From NCBI GenBank assembly GCA_036245525.1, contig BTPG01000002.1:163938738-164002737 (forward strand): DNA of 64,000 nt. Reading direction: 5' to 3'. The notes beneath the pieces were generated by a model. It worked only from the letters and a program-made list of their open reading frames with translations. It was not told the DNA's origin and searched no databases. A program made the translations under genes and the position numbers. Of the stretch, positions 50,801 through 62,800 are shown one piece after another. Position 1 is the stretch's first letter; each line of letters begins with the position of its first letter. This stretch comes from Semisulcospira habei (lineage: Eukaryota; Mollusca; Gastropoda; Semisulcospiridae).

Positions 50801-53800
50801 TACAAAGACTGTACAGCTGCAAAGCACACGTGTTAATTTACTCCTGCCAAATGGAGTTCAAGCGGAAAGGTCGTGCTATGGCTCAAAGTAGTCAGCTGGA
50901 CCTAAAGCAATGAAACTAGTTCCAGTGGACAGGTTTGACAGAGTTCAAATTGCTCATAGAAAGTAGAACTTCAATGTTATTAATATTATGAACTCACACA
51001 CAGATCTCTGATGACAGGCATTGAAAAAGTTCTAGATGCTCATAGAAACTCAATGTCATTATCTGCTAGAACTCATCACACACACAGATCCGATGACAGG
51101 AACAGCTCAAAATGCTCATAGAAAGTACAACTTCAATGTCATTATCTGCTAGAGCACATCATGCAGACAAATCTCTATGACAGAAATTGCCACAGCTTTA
51201 CTTCTTCAGAAAGCTGGTCATCAGGAATTTTGATGCTGTGGTCCATGTAGTCGCCTGGCTTTGACTTCAATACTTACCGATGACATGACTGTCAGGAAAT
51301 AGTCTACTTGCTAACCAATTTTAGCCTAAGACGCGAAAGGTCCCCCCAGGAGGCTCTCGGGGATCCCTAACAGGGACGCGAGTAGCCTCCCATGCCCATC
51401 CGGTCACGTGCTACGTGTTGCAACCATCAACCAGTTGTCTACTGAGCTCACCAGCAGCAAGCGGGGCAGGAGGGAGAGACCTCGGAGTCATGTCATCGGT
51501 AAGTATTTTTCGAAAAAATACATTTTAGAGAAAAATTATAATTTGTTTCCTCAAAAACATTACCGATGACATGACTTGTCAGGAAGAATGCCGAAGAGGA
51601 GGAGGGTGCCGCACAATCCCTTTAGAAACCTCTCAAGGGACGGAGACGGCCCGTCAACTCCTGAATGCACACTCCCGACAATTTTAGCGAAGTGCATACC
51701 TAGGGCGCCATCGGCGCCTGGAGGGAGTGTTGCGCCGTGGCGATGTCGCCCACCAGTGCGAGGTTGTCGCGCTGGCCTGTCAGGTCCCGGAGGTAGAAGC
51801 GGGCGAAGGTAGACTCAGCCCGCCACCCCACTGCAGCCACGATTGTCCTTGACAGCACAGTTGTGGTCGAAGGCGAGACTCGCGGCCATAGCGCGAACTT
51901 CATGCGCGCGGATCCTGAGTGTCTCAGCTCCCTGAGGGGAGAGGTCGCGATAGGCGGACCGAATGACCCAGCGGAGCCAGGAGGAGATCGTTTGGGCTGA
52001 GATCTCGGTTCTGCCGGTGGACAGCGGCAAAAAGAGACGAGTCCGTCCCCTCCGGAAGGACTTGGAGCGATGCAAGTAGATTCGAAGTGCACACACCGGA
52101 TCTTGCTGCTGAGACTCCCGAGGGAAGTCAGGCCCTTTAAGCGGCCGAATAGTAATGACCTGAGCCGCAGTCAAGGGAGACCTAGTCTTGGCGAGAAAGG
52201 AAGGATCGGGGAGCAGTTGAACGGAGCCATCCACCCGGAACTGCAGGCAGGAAGTTCGCGTTGAAAGTGCATGGAGCTCACTGACGCGGGCCGCCGTGGC
52301 CAGGGCCACCAGGAAGCAGGTCTTCCAAGTCACGTCCGCGAGGCGGGCCAGGTGGAGCGGTTCAAAACGGTCCGAATTCAGCCAGGTGAGGACCCAGGGG
52401 AGGTCCCAGCGCGGAACTAGCGAGCGGGGAACCCGGACGCTGCAAGCCAAAATGCGCCATAAGGTCGGCCAGGTCCTTGCAGGCACTGGGGTCGGGACGG
52501 CCGAGATGACAGTAGGTGTCGGCAATCATAGAAAGGCAGCTGCGGATCGTGATGGGAGCCAAACCTTGGTCCTGGAAGAGCCAGAGAAAGAAGTCCGCGA
52601 GCTGAGGAGTCGTCAGGTCGATGGGGGAGAGGCGACGGTCAGAGCACCAGGCACGTAGCACCCGCCACTTTCCCTCATAGACACGTCTGGTGGAAGGTCT
52701 GCGGGCTGTAGCGATCGCGTCCACTGCCGCACTCGAGAAGCCTCTAGCTGAGAGGGCTTGCTGCACAATCGCCAGGCGTGTAGGAGAAGTCGCTCGGGGC
52801 AGGGGTGGAAGAGCGGCTGGCGGGGCTGCTTGAGCATCGTGCGCGGGGTGGGAAGCGAGAGGGGAGGGTCCGTGGTGAGACTGAGCAGGTCGGTAGTCCA
52901 CGATCTGGTCCAGGAGAACGGGACCACCAGGAAAAGGACTGCGTTGCATCCCCAGAGCTTGAGCAAGACTTTGGGGACCAGGACCGTCGGAGGGTAAGCG
53001 TAAGCGACAAGCCCGTCCCAGGGAATCGAAAACGCATCGACTGCCCAAGCCAGAGGGTCTGGAATAGGTGAGACGAAGAGGGGAAGCTGGTGGTTCCACC
53101 TCGTGGCAAAGAGATCGAAGAGGGGAGTCTCCCAACGGTCGCAGATCAGGCGAAAGATGTCCCGGCGCAGGGTCCATTCCGTGTGAAGAAGTTGACCCCG
53201 CCATGAAAGGGAGTTGGCCAGGACGTTCAGGTGACCTGGAATGTGTCTCGCTCGGAGGGAAATGCTGCGGTCCTCACACCAGCGAAGGAGTTGGTAGAGG
53301 AGGATGCACATGTCGGGGGAGCGGGTTCCTCCCTGCTTCTGTATGTAGGCGACGACTGTGGAGTTGTCGGAGAGGACTAGGAGGTCCTGTGCCCGAAGAT
53401 TCGGATTCCCCAGCGCGGAGGGCCTGCCAAACTGCATTCAGCTCCAGCCAGTTGATGTGCCGGGAAGCCAGGTTTGCGGTCCAGTGGCCGGCCATTGAGC
53501 GAAAACTCGGAAGAAGGTGAGCGTCCCACCCGGCGAGACTGGCATCGACGCAGAGAGAGAGAGACGGAGCAGTGGCGAGGTCAGGGGGATCCCGGAGCCG
53601 AGCCAAGAAATGTCCGTCCAGCGAAGCAGATGGGGCCGCAGCATAGATGAGACCGGCACCGGGGTAGAGAGATCGCCGGAGGACGGTCTCCAGTGGAGGA
53701 GAAGATGCAGTTGGAGGGGACGGGAGTACAGACGACTGAGGGGGAGAGGATCTGCTGCAGCACTCATCAGGCCGAGGAGCTGGAGCCACACTCTGGCGGG

Positions 53801-56800
53801 GACAGCCACTTCCTGAGCTACCAAACGGGCTAGATCGGCTAGTTTCCGGATACGAGGCTCGGGAAGCCGCACCAGGTTGAGGTCGGTCACAAACTCCATG
53901 CCTAGGTGGACAAAGTGGCGTGAAGGCGAGAGATCCGACTTGCCCGCGTTGACCAGGAAGCCCAGGCGAGATAACAGAAGGAGGAGTGCATCCCTGTCCT
54001 TGAGAAGAGTGGCCACCGACTTCTTCTTCTTCTTCTCGAACGCCGTCACACTTGGAGTTTGGCTCTCAAAATGAAATCTGTGGTCTTCTGTAGCGCCTCC
54101 ACAGGCCCGTACAGTTTCTCTTGTAGAGTGGCGGGCTTCGGCCATATCTCCTCCCTCAGCGGCTGGTGGTTCCCACAGTCCTGGAGGATGTGCTCTGCGG
54201 TCTGCTCTGCTTCTCCACAAGGGCACAGGGGAGATGGCACGAGGTGGAAGCGTCTGTGCAGGTGGAAATTGAGTCGGTTGTGCCCGGTCCTCAGACGAAA
54301 GATGGTCACCTGCTCTTGTCTGGACAGCTGATGGTAACTGTCTAGGGGCCGTTGTGGTGGTCTGTACACAGACTTAATGATGGTCTTCATCTCTGTGAAG
54401 CTGACTCCATTTTCATCTTGTTCTTTCTCTGCGCCCACTTTTGCCATTCTGTCAGCTTCTTCATTGCCGTAGATGCCACAGTGTGAAGGGATCCACTGCA
54501 GCACCAGTCTGGTGCACTTGATGTTTTGCAGTGCCTCTTGTAGACGTGGCAGTTTGCTTGCTGTTGCTGCCTCAAGGACAGACATGGCATCAGTAAGGAA
54601 GACAATCTAGGCATCAGGGTCTGCAGTGCCACTAAGGGTGTTAGCTGCGCGGACTAGGGCTTCCACCTCAGCTCTGTAATTTGTGCAGTGAAGGCCTGTT
54701 GGTACTGCCTCTGCCTGCCCCCCATGTACACCCCAGCCCCTCCATCCTGAACTGCATCTGTGGCTGATCCATCGGTGTATGCCCGTATCCATGCTTCCTG
54801 GGGATATTTTTCTTCGAGCATGGCCAGTGTCAGGGCTTTCTTGCTCACAGTGCTGTGCTCATCTCTGGTGGTGATGTAGGGTACCGTGGAAGAGATGGTG
54901 ATGTTTTCTGGCTTACTTTCCCAAGGTGGAAGGTCGCTAGCAGGATTCAGAGCCTCTACCTGCGCAGGCAGCTTTGCCTGGTGTTTTCTCTGCAGTGCTC
55001 TCGTCTCCTTCACAAAGCTTGATCTTTTCAGTCTCCCTGAGGTTGGTTGTTTCATCCTAGCGTTCATAGGATGGTCTTTGGAAGACTTGACCTTTGTGGA
55101 CTGTATCAAGGCTTTGCAATCTCTTATCATGCGCAGGGGTGGGATGCCTGTTGTCTCTTCCATCTTTTCAATTGGTGTGGATCTCATTGCGCCGGTGATG
55201 ATACGCAGTGCCTGGTTCTGAACTCTAGTCAATGGTCTGCTGGTGTGACTGGGCTGCCGTCAACCATGCATTAGATCCGTACTCAAGGTGTGGTCTCACT
55301 GTGCCTTGATATACATTTTTGAGGATCTTTTCATTGGCTCCCCATTGTGTTCCAGCCAGTTTTCTCATGTTCAGCTTTCTTCGGAGACAGCAGACACCCC
55401 TTCCTGACACCAGTTCTGACCTGGAGCTCCCTGGTGAACTGCCCTTCGTGGATCACGCGACATGTCATGCCATCATAGCTGCTCTTGATCAGGCGGATGA
55501 GCTTGTGGGTACACCATAGTGTCGTAGGAGTTTCCACAGAGTCTCTCGGTCCACACGTCAAATGCTTTCTCATAATCCACAAAGTTGACGTACAGCGGGG
55601 AGCTCCACTCCAGAGACTGTTCCACGATGATGCGGAGAGTGGCGATCTGGTCTGTACATGATCGGTTCTTCCTGAATCCTGCTTGCTGGTCTCTCAGCTG
55701 GGGATCAACGGAGCTCTTCATTCTCTCCAGGATGATCCTGTTGAAGACCTTTCCTGGTACTGACAGCAAGGTGATTCCTCTGTAGTTGGAACACTTGCTG
55801 AGGTCGCCTTTCTTGGGAAGCTTGATTAGGTACCACTCCTTCCAGTCAGCCGGCATCACCTCCTCTTCCCATATATTTCCAAACAGTGGGTACAGCATCT
55901 CCACTGTTGTCTCTAGGTCTGCTTTCAGAGACTCCGCTGGGATGTCATCTGGGCCTGCTGCTTTGCCGTTATTCAAAAATGCCACTGCTCTTCTGATCTC
56001 TTCCTGGCTGGGTCTGTCACAGCTGATGGGTAGGTCGGTCTCTGCCGGCTGGATGTCTGGGGGGTCAGGTGGGCTAGGTCTGTTCAGTAACTCTTCAAAA
56101 TACTCGGCCCATCTGTCGAGTTGGTCTGCTCTGTCTGGAATAGGCTTGCCTTCTTTGTCTTTTACTGGTCTTTCTGTATGGCCATACTTGCCCAACAGTC
56201 TTCTGGTAATGTCATAGAGCTGTTTCATGTTGCCGCTGCCTGCTGCCTCTGCTGCTGCCTTTTCTGCCTCTGCTGCCAGGCTGTCTGTGTAGGCCCTCTT
56301 GTCTGCCCCGATACTCCTCTTGACCTCGCGGATGGCTTCCCAGTATTCCCCCTGGGCCCTTACTTTGGCTGCTCTCGTGCGACTGTTGTTGACAACTGCT
56401 TTCTTTTGCTTCCTCACTTCTATCTTCTTCAAGGTCTGTGCCGACAGCCAGTCCTTGTGATGGTGTTTCCTGAACCCTACAGTGTCTTTGCAGGTCGAGT
56501 TCAGCGCCTCTCTAACTGCCTTCCACTGCTGCTCTGTGGTGACCGCCTCCTCTTCATTTACTAGCTCCTGTAGCGCTTGAAACCGGTTGGACAGCACCAG
56601 TTTGAACTCTTCTCTAACTCCAGTTTCTCTCAGGAGGCCTACATTATAGCGCTGTCTTCTTGTTGTCTCTGTGCGGCTTTTCTTTAGCTTGAGCTTCATT
56701 CTTAAGGTAAGCAGATGGTGGTCTGAGGCAACATCTGCTCCCCTCCTCACTCGAACATCTTGAAGGGATCTTCTAAATTTCTTGCTAATGCAGATATGGT

Positions 56801-59800
56801 CTATTTGGTTCTCTGTTGTATGGTCAGGTGAGACCCAAGTTGCTTTGTGTATTCTTCTGTGTGGGAAGATGCTGCCTCCAATGACAAGTCGGTTCAGAGC
56901 ACAAAAGTCTACAAACCTCTCCCCGTTCTCACTCATCTCCAAGCCTAGTCCCTGTTTCCCCATCACCTCTTCGTATCCGGTGTTGTCCTCCCCTATTTTG
57001 GCATTAAAATCGCCCATGACGATGGTGATGTCTCGCTCAGCACAATTGTCCAAGGCACTCTGGAGTCGGTCGTAGAACTCTTGTTTCTCTTCCTCGTCAC
57101 TGTCATTAGTGGGCGCATAACACTGGATGACGTTCAGCTTGAGCTTTTTCTTGGTTCTAAAGGCTGCTGTGATAATTCTTGGCCCAAGAGGTTCCCAGCC
57201 CATCAGCGCTCTCTGTGCCACTGGTGACAGCATGAATGCTACACCTTCTGTATGGGGGGCATTCTCCTCTTCATGACCTGAATACAGAATCATCTCCCCA
57301 CTTAACAGCCTTTTCTGGCCAGACTGCGTCCATCTGGCTTCACCGATACCTAGCAGGGAAAGGTTGTACTTTTGCATTTCCGCTGCTATCTGGGCGGCCT
57401 TGCCGCTCTGGTACATGGTCTTGACGTTCCATGTGCCCATGGTTGTATCCTTGGATAGAGAGGCGGCTCGGTCCTGTGGCTTCCGAAGACTTCCGGCTTT
57501 CACCACAGGACGTCATAAGTCTTCTGGTAGAAGAACCTTCCTCCTCCAGGAAAGGAATTACTGTTAGTCTTTTCGTCGGCGTTTTTGTAGCTATTTCCTT
57601 TTTTGCAGGGTGGGGAAGCTACTCCCACGCCCAACCCCCTTACTAGGAGGACCAGGGGTTTTCTGCCGGGGTCTCCTTCCCTTAGACCATGTTGGTTCAC
57701 GGCACCTTATTTCATTCGGTGCACCCCTCTCACGAGGGACCCCCTATCCACCACCCAGGGGACGCGCCTCAACGCCATATGGTCCCAGCGCGAGGACAAC
57801 ATGCAGTGCGCATAGCCAATTCCCATTCTTGACGAAACGAGGCACGGGTATTTCTCGTGATACATTGCCTTATATTTCTGCAAAGCTCTCTTTTTCTTGT
57901 TGTGGTCGCTGTGTAAAACTTTACAATCCAAATTGCTGTCAAATTCCTCCGTTTCGTGTGCGCGTTTTTCGCTCGCCATGTTGTCAGTCGACTAGAAACT
58001 TCGAACCGGAAGATGGAATTAATATAAGTTGGTTTATATCTGATTGGCCATTCTTCGAAAGCAAAGGGCAATCCAACCAATCAATACAGGTAAGAAGAAA
58101 GTTAGGTGGAAGTTACCGGCGAAGAACTGAAAGTACGATTTACAGATTGAAAACGATGTTGATGCTGAATCTTAGCGATGCAAAACGCGTAACAGCGTAA
58201 TGAGACCCTCAAAAGGGGAATTTATTACGCGCAAAGCGTACGGTAAACAGGTCTGAAGCCACATACAATTGAAGCATTCAGATCATTTGCTCAAGCACAC
58301 ACCCTCATCATGCCGAACTGTTCAACTCCGACACCGAAGAAGAAGACTTCAGCGGATTCAGTGAACAGGATGACAACGCCACCTAATAAATGTGATTATC
58401 CTGAGATTTTTTTTTTTTAATTTAGTGGGCGCGGCTTAGATACAGTTGCGCTCAAATTTACGGTAAATACAGTCTTTATTCTTTTGTGATTTCCTACATG
58501 TGTGGTTTTAATAACTTTCTATCATTGAAAATGTTTTTTTTTTTTTTCAGTTCAAGTTTCATACAAGAGCCTTAGAGTCAAAAGTCCTGAAATTTGGGTT
58601 TTGTCCTCTCTTCTTCTTCTTGTCGTTCGCAGTGGTTTTGTCCTCTGAAATCAACGTTACAGTTCCGGCGATCAACCATGATAGTTCAAGAGTGATGCCA
58701 GGATAGCTTGGCACTTACAGGCGGCCAAGCTATCCTGTCGCCACCCATGAACTATCACGGTTTATCCAAACACCAGCTGTAGTGTATGTAGCGTGCCAAC
58801 CCCCGATGGGTTAAATGACAAATTAACCCACAAAGCCCTGACTATGACAGGATGTGGATCGACCATCATATTTGAAGGTTGGTGTCAGAGGCGCCAAGCT
58901 ATTCCGACACCAACCTTGAAATATCATGGTCAATCTGTCCCTAGAACTATGATATAGACTTAAGAGGACATCTACAAAAATTTGATAATTTCATCCTCAG
59001 AGCGTAAAGAGCTAAACAAACTTTCATTTAACCCTAAGATTGTGTACCCACCCTGGAGACCTGCATGTAGAGGTCAATGGAGTATTTAGGATCAGTCAGC
59101 TCGGGATTGCTGCTAGCGCCTTCGTCCTCATTTTCCTTGTCCTCCCCCCTGTCCTCCCTGTTCTGCTCATCCGTCTTCATTTTCAGCAGCTGCAGGTACA
59201 ACTGCAGCCACGCATCTGCCGTCATGGGAGATAGCTCCCACTTCAGTGCCTGTCAAGAGGTTTTACAAATGTTTCATAATCATGACTCGAAATGGTCTGG
59301 TTGATTCACCTTGATAAAACACCCTCCTGACTGCTAAAGAGTTTTTTCTTTTGAAAAAGTTGTTTGTTGGGAAATGTAACATACTTGGACATGTTTTTTA
59401 TGAGAAACATTTCGTACCTTGCAAAGGACAAGTTCATAATCCTTTATCTCATCCACATTACACGCTCCGTCCGTGACAAAGGCAAAGTCCGCAATTTTGG
59501 GAGGGTAGATCTCCTGCAGATGAAAAATGTAAAGAAAATTTCACATACAAGTTTTACCTTGGTTCATAACACTGCCAGACACCTACCCAGGCTTGCTTTA
59601 ATGGCTCATTTGTCATGATATTGGCATTTGTTGGTTACATTTTCTAAAGTGATTATGGTTGGAAGCTGACAAAGAGCTTGGTAATGAATGTAACATTCTG
59701 AAGGTTGAGTGACAGTGCAAGAAAATGAAATGACTATGAGAATTTATGCCTCTTGTAGATGGACACAGGCTGGCTAATGACTGTTCTTTCTATACGCTAA

Positions 59801-62800
59801 ATTTCAGCTTACTGGGATTTTGAAAAAGCTATAAATCAGTCTCCAGGACAGAAGACTGTCCAGTATTAAAGCAATGATAACAGAAGCAAGAACAAGCAGC
59901 AAAACATCCACAAACACCCAAATATGCCAAAGCAGCAGAGGTAATGACTCACATCAAGTTTTGAGGCGACAAAGAGAGCTGTGATGCCAAGGAGCTGTAG
60001 CTGCGCCTTGGGCATGTCACTGATCTCACACAAGTAGCGATCGATGAAATCCATGGCCAGGTACATTGTCTCTTTGTGTAGTCGGTACACCTCACACACC
60101 TGTAGTAATAATTATTAAAATCAAACTTCTGCCAACAGTTCTGTACTGTAGATTGAAAAGGCACAACGCAGCGATTAGTATTAGTGACTGAGCCGTAAAA
60201 GGGGCCCTTCCAGAACAGACTTGCCACAATCCTTTCATTGCAAGTGTATCTCAGTCAGAAAACACTGCATGAGTGGTGAGACCAGAACTAACCAAACAGA
60301 GTACTTCATTCACAAGAGACATTTCACTGACACGCTGAAAGTAGAATCCCACTCTACTCAGACTACTAATATTAACAAGAAAGGCAAAGCCATTATGGCT
60401 CACATGTATGACTGATTTACATATGTGTGACCTTTGTGACAAGGGCAGGCTTCTGCAGCAGCAAAATCCATCTTTTCTGAAAATGTAAGCATTTTTCACA
60501 CATCTGTCAACCCCCCCGTGACCCTTGAGATGAAGGTCTTATCGGCTATCTTTGTAACAAATTTGGTTGAAAAATTGGCAAAAATTTGGGAACACATACA
60601 ATTTTATTTTTTTTTAAATCAGCATTTTACACACATTTGCCAGCTTCTTGTGTCATCCAAATTAGTATGCATTGATAGGTCTTATCATCAAGTATCTCTG
60701 TACCAAATTTGGGTTTTAAGTTGTGAATGGTATATTGAGAAAAATATGGCTATTTTGGACCTATTTCCTGAGCCCTTGTGACCCTTGACCTTTCTGAGGG
60801 GTCATCCAAATTAGTGTCGACGGCCTATACCCGGGTAGGGGTGACAGGCGTAAGTAAGTAAGTAAGTATCCAAATTAGTATACATAGATAGGTCTTACCA
60901 TCAACGATCAGGTATCTCTGTACCAAGTTTGGGTTTGAAGTTGTGAATAGTATTTGAGAACAAAACATCTTTTGTCAAAATATGGTTATTTTTCACCTAT
61001 TTCCTGAGCTCGTGACCCTTGACTTTTCCGAGGGATCAACCAAATTAGTGCGTATAGAAAGATCTTACCATCACTCAGGTATCTTTGTACCAATTTTGAA
61101 GTTGTGAATAGTATTTGAAAAAAACTAAATTATGTCATTGTATTGGAGGCAGAACAATCACGAACTTGCGCTTTGCGGGCGACATTGATGGCCTTGCAGG
61201 AACAGAGAAGGAGCTAGCTCAGCTGGTGGAAAAGTACAGCCATTGCATATGGGATGGAAATCAGTGCAGAGAAGACCAAACTGATGACCAATAACGCCAG
61301 TGGCATTGGCACTGAAATCATGGTTGGAGGCCAAAAACTGGAAACAGTTAAGAAATTCAAATACTTAGGAGCCATTGTGACAGATGAGGGATCAAAACCA
61401 GAAATACTGTCCAGGATTGTGCAGACAACAACAGCACTGACAAGATTAAAGACCATATGGAAGGACAGAAACATCACACTCTGCTCCAAGATCAGACTGA
61501 TGCGCTCCTTAGTCATCTCAGTGTTCCTGTATGCCTGCGAGTCATGGACCCTCACAGCAGACCTTGAAAGAAGGATACAAGCCACTGAAATGAGATGTTT
61601 TTGAAGGTTGCTTGGCATCTCATACAGAGATCACATCACAAACAAGGAAGTGGGAAGCAGAATCAGTCAAGCCATCGGGCCCTATGAAGACTTATTAGCC
61701 ATTGTGAGAAAACACAAACTGAAGTGGTATGGGCATGTCACGCGTTCAGCAGGGCTTGCCAAAACAACCCTGCAAGGCACTGTGCAAGGAGGACGAAGGA
61801 GAGGAAGACAGAGGAAAAGATGGGAGGACAATATCTCAGAGTGGACAGGACTGAAGCTGGGTGATACGCTGAGAATGGCAGAGAACAGAGAGGATTGGAG
61901 GGAGCTGGTTGCCAAGTCATCAGTGGTGCCCCAACGGTCTGCAAGACTATGGGATATAGATAGATAGATAGAAATTATGTCAAAATATAGCTATTTTTGA
62001 CACATTTCCTGATCCCCTGTGACCTTGACCTTTGTGAGGTCACTTAAATTGGTATGTTTAGAAAGGTCTTGCATTACTGTCCCACACTCATCAACAAATG
62101 CAGGACAAGACCACGAGGCTTGCTGACATCTCATCCCAAGTGGGCCTCACCATTCACAAACAGAAAACAAAGACAATGAGGCTGAACGCAACCAGGGAAG
62201 AACCAGTCTTGCTTGCTGGCACCCCGTTGGAGGAGGTGGAGTCCTTCACCTATCTCGGGAGCATCATAGACAAAAAAGGCGGCACTGATGCAGATGTCAG
62301 AGCACGAATCGGTAAAGCCAGAGCAGCCTTTCTCCAGTTGAAAAAAGTGTGGAGTTCCAGAGAGCTGTCACAACACACCAAAGTCCGGATTTTCAACTCC
62401 AATGTAAAAGCAGTTCTCCTATATGGAGCAGAGACATGGAGATTGACAAAAACCACAGTCAACAGAGTACAGACCTTCATGAACAGTTGCCTTAGAAGAA
62501 TTTTGAACATCCACTGGCCAGAGAAGATCAGCAACGTCAGACTCTGGGAGAGAACAGAGCAGATAACAGCAGAGAATGAAATTGGGCGAAGAAGATGGGG
62601 ATGGATCGGTCACAGTCTGAGAAAGCCAGCTTCCAGTATCACTAGGCAGGCATTGTCATGGAACCCCCAGGGAAAGAGGAAAAGAGGTAGGCCGAGAAAC
62701 TCCTGGCGTCGAGACCTCCAAGCAGACATCAAGAGACTGGGAACCACTTGGAGTAGAATCGAAGGAGAAGCACAGGACAGGAGTTGCTGGAGGTCTCTCG

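Larger units (their letters stand above)
51269..54020 (-). mobile_element. DIRS retrotransposon copy 3, 3' part
   Basis: - strand. It contains the end of RT, RNase H, connector, tyrosine recombinase, internal complementary region (51486-51576) and right ITR (51270-51400). The 5' part is cut off at 54020 by an I/Nimb-like LINE. Coding regions are better preserved than in the other copies. Located in the cyclin E intron 47927-59051. Confidence 0.85.
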
